Of a DNA stretch of 64,000 nucleotides, positions 1 through 9,300 are shown piece after piece. Both the position numbers and the translations under genes were made by a program. Numbering within the stretch: position 1 is the stretch's first letter; each line of letters starts with the position of its first letter. The notes beneath the pieces are model-generated. The model ran no database searches and was not told the origin of the DNA. It saw nothing but the letters and a program-made list of their open reading frames with translations. The stretch is from Pisolithus tinctorius (lineage: Eukaryota; Basidiomycota; Agaricomycetes; Boletales; Pisolithaceae): assembly GCA_024663395.1 (NCBI GenBank), contig JANFAH010000075.1, forward strand, positions 124,001 through 188,000, read 5' to 3'.

Positions 1-192
1 ACCTCCTGCAGAGCTTTTGCCAAGGACTTTGGTTCTATGACGACGCATGATTGAGCACAGGAAGAGTCAAAAGCAAGGTTTTCAGCTGTATTGAAAATTT
101 TTCATCCCCAAAACAACACCACACAAGTCCAGAACAAGGTTATCAAATGTATTAAAAATATTTGTACCCAAAAATTGCCACTAAAATGTGTT

Positions 193-1538
193 TTAAGTGT
201 ATCTGACAGCCAACCCAAGAATGTCCTTTTGGGTAGTCCATGCTGGTCTTGTGACCTTGAGTTGGTCATGTACTTTGTCCTTCATATAATGCACCAATGC
301 AATTCTTTCTCCCTTCTCCCACTTTGGCACAGAATGTTGAAGGATTTTTCCTGATAGGAAAATCATGGTGCCTGGGGAATAAGCCAGTTTGGCCCCCAGA
401 TCTGGAATAAGGAATTTAGCATTGTGAGAACCCAGGCTCACTAATGAATCCAGAAGGGTTGGGGTGGATGTGACATCTCGGTGAGAGGGAGTTTCCTGAT
501 TGACAATAATATCAATGTTGGTATAGACTGATGGCCAATCCAGGGATATCTCATTCTCCACCCTGCCAGCCTTGGCCAACATTGCTTGATCACCAGCCCT
601 GGCCATATCTGGCAATGAGACCTTTGCTATATTGCTCCAGAAGTGTTCCACATAAGAAATCTTGAGCAGCCATTCCCTATTGGCTTTCTGTTTGAGGGAT
701 GTACTTTGATAGAGTGTATCAACCAACCTCTTTAAATTTGTCAGCCCCTACCATGGAAATCACAGCACCTGGACAAACCTCATGGGCCTGTTGGAATGTG
801 GCAGGAGACATGGAAATCCTGCCATGTCCATACATGACTTGGTCAACAGGCTGATGCTTATGGCCATATTGTTTGTTAAGCTTGCTTTTGTCTTTTGGCT
901 TGTTCTTGGGCTCAGTCTGAAGATTGTCTTTTATGGAAAGGAGAAGGGAATTGAGAAGTTCCTATGATATAAAAGCTGTAGTGAAGGGTTGTCAGAGAAT
1001 GAAAACACTCACTATCCATGCATCTGGGACAATACCAGGCAGATACCATACTATCACCCTGCCATGCACATCCAGAACTGTGGCAGGAGCATTGATATAC
1101 CCAATTTTTGGGTTTTCAAAATGGATGGTCCTGTCCTTGGCATGCACCAATGGTTCAGAAAACCTGTCTGCATCCCAATGCAACACATCTATTAAGGGTC
1201 AGACTTGGATCACTTGGAATTGTTGTGGAAATCACCTACAGGGATTGAGGATGGCATGTGTAATGACTGCGGATGCCAGCCTAACTTCCAAAGATGTAAT
1301 AGCATCTGAAGTTAGACCAGATTCCCCTTGCAATGTTGCCCTGACTTGGGTTAACTCAGCCAAGGATTGAAGTCTATTATCCAACTAAATACATAGCAAG
1401 TGTAGCATCACTGCTTATGGCTTACCTTGGCTTCCTGAGCTGGTGATTTGAGAAAATAGAGCTGGAAGAGATCATAGGGACTGTTCCAAAGGCAGCCTTC
1501 AGCATTCCAACCACCATTGTATGCAGGGAATCATCCAT
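193..1538 (-). CDS. TET/JBP-family 2OG-Fe(II) dioxygenase, 5 exons, 368 aa
   Basis: Predicted iron- and 2-oxoglutarate-dependent dioxygenase of the TET/JBP group expanded in mushroom-forming fungi; known members oxidise 5-methylcytosine or thymine in nuclear DNA. My exon model (minus strand) is 1426-1538, 1240-1373, 1013-1188, 728-916 and 193-687. It sums to 1107 nt with every phase consistent, starting at an ATG (M-D-D-S-L-H) and ending in TAA. The N-terminal part holds VLHWDADRF and KDRTIHFENPKIGYINAP, then VHGRVIVWYLPGI, as remembered for this family. The last exon carries the metal-binding HRD (H-x-D) near codon 274, a distal His in LQHSVPKW and an Arg in GERIALVHY that fits the 2-oxoglutarate contact. 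No KDZ transposase, with which these genes often travel, is visible nearby. Family membership is recognised from motifs; activity and substrate are inferred. It is not obviously broken. Confidence 0.8.
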
Positions 1539-2560
1539 GATGATGTGGGGGGTGTTGGAAAAGTCAAAGGAAAATTTTTCAACCGCGAGAAAAATAGTTA
1601 AAAATCACTCAGTACATAAGTTGGAAGTTATTCTCCACAAGGGACCTTGCTTGACTTGGGGGAAGATCCAGAATCCAGAAACCCAACTTAGTCTACTAGA
1701 TACACCATGTTTCTTGAAACATCTAGTCATGTAAGCAGGGGCCTGGAATGGTGCAATCAAACTCAGCAGCAGTTGAACTCCAAGTCAATCCAGTCCAGCA
1801 ATCTCTTGAGCATCATGGGAAACCATGGAACACCAATACTAATCTAGCAATCTAGCAACATCCAACAGCTAGGAACACATCCAGTCAGCATTTGAAGGGA
1901 AGATGTTGGGTTGCTAGTAATGCCATTGGCAAGCTCTTGAGCATCAAAGGGAAACCTTGCTTAAGAAGATCAGCCATGGAACACCAGTGCTAATCTAGCA
2001 CCATCCACCAGCCAGGCAGACTGACATGAAACAATACACCAAGTCATTTGCTAAGGTTAGGGTTAGAAGGAGACTTGCATGAAGAAATACACCAAGTCTT
2101 ATGCTAGGGTTAGGGTTAGCACATGCTTCATTCAAAAAAAGAAGCATAGATTCCCTCACAGCATTCAAATCCAATCAAAGCAGTGGCATTTACAAGGTCA
2201 TACATAAATTCAACTACAGTTACAATTTCAACTACAAAGGTATAATGGTTTCATAAGAAACCAAGGCTTGCCTGCATTCCAGAGGGGGCCCTCCTCCAGA
2301 AGTACAGTTGGGCCAATAAAAACTGTCCTCAATTCAACCAAGTTCCCAAAAAAGCACACAAAAGCTGATAACAAAGATCCTAAAAACACATTAGCATCAA
2401 CACAACTTTGCAAAGTTCACATACCTGAGGTGCACTATTTATTCACCAGGAGTCAAAGACAAACAGCTCTAGAAAGTTTATGTCAGTACAACATAGATTA
2501 TACAGAAGTTGAATACTCACTACACCAAAGCCTGACCAACTAGCTACTACCAATATATAC
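1539..2560. repeat. Noncoding stretch with imperfect direct repeats
   Basis: No gene recognised upstream of the dioxygenase. A roughly 100-bp imperfect direct repeat is visible: the block around 1800-1870 (CTCTTGAGCATC...GGGAAACC...CATGGAACACCA...CTAATCTAGCA) recurs around 1930-2010. Short CTAGCAATCTAGCA iterations occur between them. Open frames here are short and lack family resemblance. Confidence 0.5.
2055..2119 (+). repeat. Two short interstitial TTAGGG-like tracts in a local duplication
   Basis: GGTTAGGGTTAG at 2055-2066 and CTAGGGTTAGGGTTAG at 2104-2119 lie in two copies of a roughly 54-bp direct repeat containing AATACACCAAGTC. The unit matches the common fungal telomere repeat, but only about two units are present in each copy, so this is a local interstitial motif and not a telomere. 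Confidence 0.5.
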
Positions 2561-2574
2561 CAACACATACCACA

Positions 2575-2730
2575 CAAAAAAACGTCATAGGCTGACCCAC
2601 ACAGGTGGGTACAGACCAAATAAAACATCATAAGCTGACCTACAATGTAGGTACAGACTAGCCCCCAGATCCCATGAGCTGGCCTACAATGTAGGCACAG
2701 ACTATTCCCCCAGACCCAACATATTACCCA
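2575..2730 (+). repeat. Three imperfect tandem units with an inner palindrome
   Basis: Three units of roughly 50-60 bp share CATxxGCTGACC(T/C)AC...GTxGGTACAGAC. Two of them contain CTACAATGTAG, a short near-palindrome. No coding potential is apparent. Confidence 0.45.
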
Positions 2731-2937
2731 ACAACCAAAAATTGCGCTGGCCAAGCACAATCTAAGGTCAAGGGTAGCCCCTCCCTACATCCTGTAGCTG
2801 CAGACTACAGTCAATAGTGAGGCGCCAAGGATGCTGCAAAGTAATGGTAATCAAGTAATGTGAAAATTCTGGGATCAGAGGTGCCACTTACCTTATGACA
2901 GCCGAGACGATGGGCTGAGATAAAAACGAAGATGACA

Positions 2938-3020
2938 TAGCACAGAAAACGAGAAAGAGAGAGGGGGAAAGGGAGATGGAGATGGAGGGAGAGGGAGGAC
3001 AGCGGAGGGGAAGTGTCACA
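2938..3020 (+). other. Polypurine tract
   Basis: About 80 bases of almost pure A/G on the plus strand (GAGAAAGAGAGAGGGGGAAA and similar). Such tracts can act as promoter or H-DNA-prone elements, but nothing here shows a function. The bases from 3020 to about 3830 hold no gene that I recognise. Confidence 0.5.
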
Positions 3021-3829
3021 TCGCAGAGAAATGCAGTAAGGGAAAAAACATGCCACTGACTGGGGGGGATTTATATACTTGAGTCTTATGTACCGTTGTT
3101 TGGCCACAGTCCAACTAGCGAGGTCGCCGTCAATGTCACGTTCTCGGCCTCGGCACGTGTTCAGTTGCCGTGAGTGCCGGCAACTTCCTCTGAGTCAGTA
3201 CTGCGTGTCGTACTATACATCGCAAATAGTGATGTCACGTGACTCCACTGTCACTGGATTCGGCTTCTATATACTAAATACTAAATGTTCACTTGACATT
3301 CTCGTAATTGCATTGTCGAGCCGAGCAAGCACTCCCTCGTGCCGTTGGCTGAGTGGTAGTGGTGGCTTACCCTTGGGATTTCACAGAAAATGTATTGTAG
3401 TAGCACTACTGGATCATTTAATACATGTAGTCACTTATTGAAACCGGAAATCGGCCTAGCAGTGACGGACCACTCCGTATATAGTCCTATGTAATGTTCC
3501 AGAGACGCATCCGAAGTACAGGTAGACACGTGTGATAATCATGACAGCCGTGACATTGTTCATGTCACAATTAAGGTTGTGTCCAAGATTATCATAGGTC
3601 TCACTACATGACCTGTCCAAAATCGAGATCTGTGCATCCGAGTATCCAGATTGACACGGTCTTTTGCTCCTCTCCTCTTGCCACACAGTGTCTCCCTCAC
3701 CGACCGTCATTGCGTTATCCCACTCTCTGGCCCCGCTGCATCTCAGCGAAATTTTTGGTACGTCATTGTCCTCTGGATCTCTCGCGCCTCCCCCTCTCTA
3801 AACACAAAATAGGTACATCGTGCCGCGTC

Positions 3830-4715
3830 TCCCTTCAAAAAAAAAACAAAAAAGGTATGTTGTCGAACCTCTCATGGCTTCAACACTCACATCACACACC
3901 AGGACGCTGCCATCCTTCTCAGTCTATTGCACGTTGTTCAGTGTCCCATACTACTCACAAAGCCCATTCATTCAAAAAGAAGGTAAGTAGCTCACAGTGT
4001 CCCTCTACAACTCACAAAACACCCCCCCCCTCTCGCCTTGTCTCATCCACAAAACAGGTATGTCGTCCTACTTCCCGGCGTCCCTCTACCACTCACAAAA
4101 CACCCCCTTGCCGTGCTTATCCAAAAAAAAGGTATGTCGTCCCAACTTCGTGGCATCCCTCTACAACTCACAGAACACCCCCTCGCCGTGCCTTATCAAA
4201 AAAACAAAAGGTAAGTCGTCCCAGGTCGCAGCGTCCCTCTACCACTCACAGAACACCCCCTCGCCATGCTCATCCAAAAAAAAAGGTATGTCATCCCAGC
4301 TTCACGGCATCCCTCTACAACTCACAGAACACCCCCTCACTGTGCTCATCCAAAAAAAAAGGTATGTCGTCCCAGCTTCGCGGCGTCCTTCTACAACTCA
4401 CAGAACACCCCCTCGCCATGCCTTATCCAAAAAAAAGGTACATCGTCCCAGCTCACGCAGTGTCCCTCTACAACTCACAAAACACCCACAGACCACCCCC
4501 TCGCTGTGCTCATCCAAAAAAAAAGGTGTGTTGTCCCAGCTTCACGGTGTCCCTCTACAACTCACAGAACACTCCCTCGCCGTGCTCATCCAAAAAAAAA
4601 GGTATGTCATCCCAGCTTCGCAGCGTCCCTCTACAACTCACAGAACACCCCCTCGCTGTGCCTTATCAAAAAAAAAAAGGTATGTTGTCCCAGGTCGTGG
4701 CATCCCTCTACCACT
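3830..4715 (+). repeat. Tandem array of ~76-bp units, left part
   Basis: About eleven imperfect units of roughly 76 bp. Each has an A-rich run followed by GGTATGTCGTCCCAGCTTC, then GTCCCTCTACAACTCACAGA, then ACACCCCCTCGC and GTGCTCATCC. The unit keeps intron-like borders: GTATGT (or GTAAGT) and CTCACAG about 43 nt apart, leaving a 33-35-nt interval that would be the exon. Long open frames run through in three frames because stops are rare in the unit; I do not regard them as genes. The array is interrupted at 4715 by the first retrotransposon and resumes at 11,555. Confidence 0.75.
4711..4715. other. Target-site duplication CCACT (left)
   Basis: CCACT directly precedes the 5' LTR and recurs at 11,555-11,559 directly after the 3' LTR. 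Joining the flanks restores the array motif CTACCACTCAC, which confirms the element ends. Confidence 0.9.
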
Positions 4716-5165
4716 TGTTACGTTTCACCCCTGACTTTTCCTTCTACTGTACGTTTGCCTTGTTTTTGATCCATTGGACTCAGTTTCCTTTTTGAGCTGT
4801 CTTCTCTCTGATCCGACGGCTCTCTATTCCCACCACTAGCATTACTGGCTCGTTACATGCTTAGGACATGTGTCGTCGTTGTTCAACCAATGGCATAGTT
4901 ACCTCATTACATGCGGACGCCTCATGGTCCATTTCTGTGTAGTATTTAAACTGCCGGCTCAAGTCCTGGACACCCAGACTTGAGCTGCTCAATCATATGC
5001 AGCGTTCTCAGAACTTCGCCCTCAGTGTCCCTTACAAGGACCACTCTTACCGGCATTGCCCAAAATCCTCAGTCATTTACTGAGGTTACTGCAGCCGTTG
5101 CTCAGTAGAAACCATAGTCTGCGATTCGAGCTCTCCCTACGCCTTGACTTCGGTCGAGCGTAACA
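4716..5165 (+). repeat. 5' LTR, 450 bp
   Basis: Same length as the 3' LTR and alignable without gaps. It contains a TATTTAAA promoter box at 4943-4950. At sites of difference from the 3' LTR this copy mostly has CA or TG where the other keeps CG (for example 4772-4773, 4798-4799), while at a few sites the reverse is true. Confidence 0.93.
4943..4986 (+). promoter_or_regulatory. LTR promoter and predicted transcript start with self-primer
   Basis: TATTTAAA at 4943-4950 would place the transcript start about 30 nt downstream. AGACTTGAGCT at 4976-4986 sits there and is the exact complement of the primer-binding site at 5168-5178. A 9-bp inverted repeat (GCTCAAGTC at 4957-4965 with GACTTGAGC at 4977-4985) also spans the predicted start. 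The start is predicted from spacing, not measured. Confidence 0.65.
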
Positions 5166-5167
5166 AA

Positions 5168-5178
5168 AGCTCAAGTCT
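5168..5178 (+). other. Self-priming primer-binding site
   Basis: AGCTCAAGTCT lies two bases after the 5' LTR. It does not start with TGG as tRNA-primed sites do. Instead it is an 11-nt perfect complement to AGACTTGAGCT in the LTR at the predicted RNA 5' end. Tf1/sushi elements prime minus-strand synthesis from their own 5' RNA end with a match of this length. Confidence 0.75.
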
Positions 5179-5464
5179 ACAGCCTTTGGCCGAATCAGTC
5201 ACTGCTTAGTGAACCACCACGAACCCCCGAAACAACCGACGTTGGGCGCCGTTGCAACCCACTTGCGAAGAATCGTCATCTGACGAAGAACAGGAGAGCA
5301 CTGTCACAGACACCTCCTCCAACGAACACGAACAGCCAGATAGAGGTTTCACCTCTGGAATTCTCTCGAACCTTTTCTCCCAGTCACTCGCATCGCTTGG
5401 TACCCCCATCCAACCGAGTCCCCCACCACTCTTCCCTATACTTCTGCCCCCACCACAGATTACG

Positions 5465-6364
5465 ATGTCTGGCTCATCGTCAAAGGCACCGGTTGGCAAT
5501 GCCACCAAAGCCACTGAACTGAAGATTGGCACTCCATCTGATTTTGATGGAAACCAAAAGAACGCCATGAGTTGGCTGTACTCCGTACAGACCTATCTCT
5601 TGGTAAATGAAGAACTATATGACACAGACACCAAGAAGGTAGTCTACGCCCTGTCGTATATGAAGAAAGATGTTGCCCACTCCTGGGCTGCCACCTTCCA
5701 GAAAACGTCTCTGGAAAAGAACCCCCCGAGTTTCGGCACTTTTGCCGATTTTATAAAAGATTTCAAAGCATTGTTCACCTCCGCCGACACCGCCGGTACC
5801 GCTATCGCCAAATTGAGAACCCTGAAACAGAAAGACTCGGTGGAACAATATATCACCGACTTCCGGACTGCTGCAGCTGACTCAACCATCACGGAAGATG
5901 TCACCTTGATCGAGTTCTTCTCCCAAGGACTCAAACCTTTCATCGCGAACAGAATTCACATGATGGAAACCACCCCTACCAAAATTACCGAATGGTACAC
6001 CCAAGCACAGAAATTCGATGCTAAATGGAGAAAGGTGAACGAGACCTTTGGAAGAAAAGAGAAGAAGACGTTCCACCCAAGGCACAGTTTTACCGAAGAA
6101 AAAGATCCAAATGCCATGGACATGGATGGAGTGAGACTCTCCAAAGAAGAACAAGACCGACACATCAAAGAAGGAAGATGTTTCGGTTGCAGAAACAAGG
6201 GACATCTCTCCCGAGAATGTCCAGACAAAGGGAAAACTCCCCAGAAAAAGGTGAAGAAAATCCGCAAGATTGTGGAGGTAGAAGAAAGCGACGATGAAGA
6301 GAAGGTCACTGGTCCATCCATCACTCTAGTTAACATTGCTAGAGCCCTTGGAAAGGATTTTTAA
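5465..6364 (+). CDS. gag: Gag of chromovirus, 299 aa, intact
   Basis: Structural protein of the element's virus-like particle. The frame is open from about 5252, but the first ATG is at 5465 (M-S-G-S-S-S-K). The middle part resembles the Ty3/gypsy Gag core (KIGTPSDFDGNQKNAMSWL, WAATFQKT, TLKQKDSVEQYITDFR). A CCHC zinc knuckle CFGCRNKGHLSREC lies near codon 240 for RNA packaging, followed by a lysine-rich, acidic tail. It stops with TAA at 6362-6364 after a run of five T. Pol lies in the -1 frame. There is no canonical X-XXY-YYZ heptamer in the overlap window 6334-6364, so how Pol is made is open (slippage on the T run, or reinitiation). Confidence 0.85.
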   Translation: MSGSSSKAPVGNATKATELKIGTPSDFDGNQKNAMSWLYSVQTYLLVNEELYDTDTKKVVYALSYMKKDVAHSWAATFQKTSLEKNPPSFGTFADFIKDFKALFTSADTAGTAIAKLRTLKQKDSVEQYITDFRTAAADSTITEDVTLIEFFSQGLKPFIANRIHMMETTPTKITEWYTQAQKFDAKWRKVNETFGRKEKKTFHPRHSFTEEKDPNAMDMDGVRLSKEEQDRHIKEGRCFGCRNKGHLSRECPDKGKTPQKKVKKIRKIVEVEESDDEEKVTGPSITLVNIARALGKDF

Positions 6365-6378
6365 ATGGGAACTCTGCG

Positions 6379-9300
6379 TTGACGCCAGATGTTCCCCAAA
6401 CTAAGGACAGTCTAGTTTCTGTTGCACCTGTACTTGTAACGTCTACACCAGAACGTACTATGCAGATTCCCATTTCCCTCTATGCATCAGAAACTACCTT
6501 GAAAGTCGTCAACACCACCGCTCTAGTTGATTCTGGAGCAGAAATTTCTTGCATCGACTGGGGTTTCGTGCGAAAGCACTGGATCCCTACTCAACGTCTC
6601 GCCGAACCCATCCTCGCCAAAAACGCTGATGGAACCCAGAATTCAAAAGGAAGAATATTGTTTTCCGCTACTCTCTACTTCAAGGTTAAAGGACTTGTCC
6701 ACCAATCCTTTTCCCATGTCATCAACTGTGGAACGGAAAACGTTATTCTGGGTCTCCCCTGGCTCCAGGAAAACAATCCTGTTGTAGACTGGAGGATGGG
6801 CATGTTGTCTATTGATGAAAAGACTGATAGATCAAAGGAGTTAAGACGCAACGTCTCTTCCGTTGCCATCGAAGAACCAACCATGAATCTTGTGTCCCCT
6901 GCTGAAAAGAAGGGGATAAACAAATTCATGGATTATGAAGAACCAGAAGATGAAACCATCCGAGCACACTTCGTGATGTCAGTTGGAAAACTCGTTGAAG
7001 AAGCAAGGAAGATTAATCCCAACAATAGTCTTCTTCGAAAAATCACCACGGCTATGGAATTAGCCCAGGAGGAACACAAGAAGAAACCGAAAGCCGTCCT
7101 CCCTGAGGAGTACAAAGACTTCGCCTCGGTTTTCGAGAAACCATCTGATGGGGTTTTACCTCCATCACGACCTTATGACCACGCCATAAACCTTGTAGAG
7201 GACTTTGTCCCCAAGGTGGCTAAAGCTTACCCGCTCTCTCCCTCCGAACGAGAGTCTGCGGAGAAGTTTATTGAAGAAAACCTTCGAGAAGGGAAGATTC
7301 ACCCCTCGAAGTCCCCCCAAGCTGCCCCTTTCTTCTTCGTAGGAAAGAAAGATGGCTCCTTACGCCCTTGCCAAGACTATAGGTACCTGAACAAGAACAT
7401 GGTAAAGGATGCATATCCCCTTCCCCTCATTTCAGACCTCGTAGACAAGTTGAAAGGAGCCTCCGTCTTCACAAAGATGGATGTCAGGTTGGGCTACAAC
7501 AATGTCCGCGTCAAGGAAGGAGACCAATGGAAGGCGGCGTTTATCACACACAAAGGACTTTTCGAACCCACCGTTATGTTCTTCGGTCTCTGTAACTCCC
7601 CTGCCACCTTCCAGCGATTCATGAATGACTCTTTCAGAGATATGATCGCAGAAGGGTGGTTGGTCGTCTACATGGATGACCTCCTCATCTTCTCTGATGA
7701 CCCCAAAGAACACAAGAAAAGAACTCGTCGTGTTCTCGAACGAATGAGGGAACTCTCCCTTCCCTTAAAATTGGAAAAATGTCACTTTGATCTGACCGAA
7801 GTGGAATACCTCAGAATGATCATCAAAGAAAATACTGCCGCCATGGACCCTGTCAAAGTCCAGGGCATAGCCGACTGGCCTGTCCCAAAGAAGGTCAAGG
7901 ACGTGCAATCCTTTTTAGGATTTGCAAACTTTTACAGAAGATTTGTCCCCTACTACTCGGACATTGCACGACCACTCATCGACCTCACCAAGAAAACGGT
8001 CGATTGGAGTTGGTCCAAGAAATGCCAAGATGCCTTTGAGCGTCTCAAACGGATCTTTATGGCACAACCTACACTTCGAATGCCCGACACCTCTCGGCCA
8101 TTTGCAATCACTACAGATGCATCCAAGTACGCAACAGGAGGAATCCTCCTTCAAGAGGATTCGAATGGACAGTGGCAACCCTGTGCCTTCCTGTCTCAGT
8201 CGTTTAACCCTGCAGAAAGAAACTACGACATTTATGACAGAGAACTGCTAGGAGTTATTCGAGCACTGAAGTCCTGGAGACATTACCTCCATGGATCCCC
8301 ATTCCCGGTTAAGGTTTTCACAGACCATAAAAACCTGACGTATTTTAAATCGCCTCAGAATCTGAACCGTCGCCAGGCTCGCTGGCTCCTCGACCTCACA
8401 GACTTCGATCTGCAACTAGAACATGTCCCAGGAAAAGACCTGGCTGCACCTGATGCACTCTCCCGCCGACCTGATCACATCCCTGATGATGATGAGGATA
8501 ACAAAGGAGTTACCCTCCTTCCACAGACTTTGTTCGTCAATCTTATTGACACCAACCTCACCCAGAAAGTCGCATCGTCCTCCATGAAAGACCCTGTGGT
8601 CCAAACGGCACTTCGTGCCATTGAAAACATCGACATGCCACTCCCGTTTAAATCCCATCTCTCTGACTGGAGGTTTGACAACGGAGTGTTACTTTACAAA
8701 GACTGGGTGTATATCCCTGATGACCCTACCCTCTGTCGGACCGTCGTGTCCAACCACCATGATCACCCTTCTGCTGGACACCCCGGTGTTCTAAAAACAT
8801 GACAACTCGTTTCTTCCGAGTTTTGGTGGCCTGGACTAGCATCCTTCGTCCAGAAATACGTTGAAGGCTGTGCTGTGTGCCAGCAAAATAAAGTAAATAC
8901 TCACCCAACGACACCACCCCTCACACCTATCCCCTCCACCTCGACCCGCCCTTTCCAACAGATCTCTTGCGATCTGGTTACCGACTTACCCGTTTCAAAT
9001 GGCTATGATTCCCTTTTGGTCGTGGTAGACCATGGGCTTACAAAGGGGGTAATTTTATCACCCACGAAGAAAACCGCCTCTGCCGCCGATATCGCAGCAT
9101 TGTTTTTCAAGAAAGTCTACTCCCGCTTCGGGTTGTACAACAAAATCATATCAGATCGAGGCCCTCAATTCGCCTCCACCTTTGCAAAAGAACTCGCTTC
9201 CCTCTTAGGGTATTCCCTTGCCCTGTCAATGGCATATCACCCACAGACCAATGGAGAAACGGAACGCGTAAACCAAGAAGTGGAGACTTATCTCCGCATC

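Noticed and set aside
2055..2119. Chromosome end
   Set aside because: Only about two telomere-type units per tract, embedded in ordinary repeats on both sides.
3335..3380. tRNA-like text GGCTGAGTGGTAGTGG
   Set aside because: No B box, no anticodon arm and no pairing acceptor ends were found.
3608..4795. Long open frames in three overlapping plus-strand frames
   Set aside because: They are read-through of the ~76-bp tandem unit, which has few stops in any frame; no start context or family.
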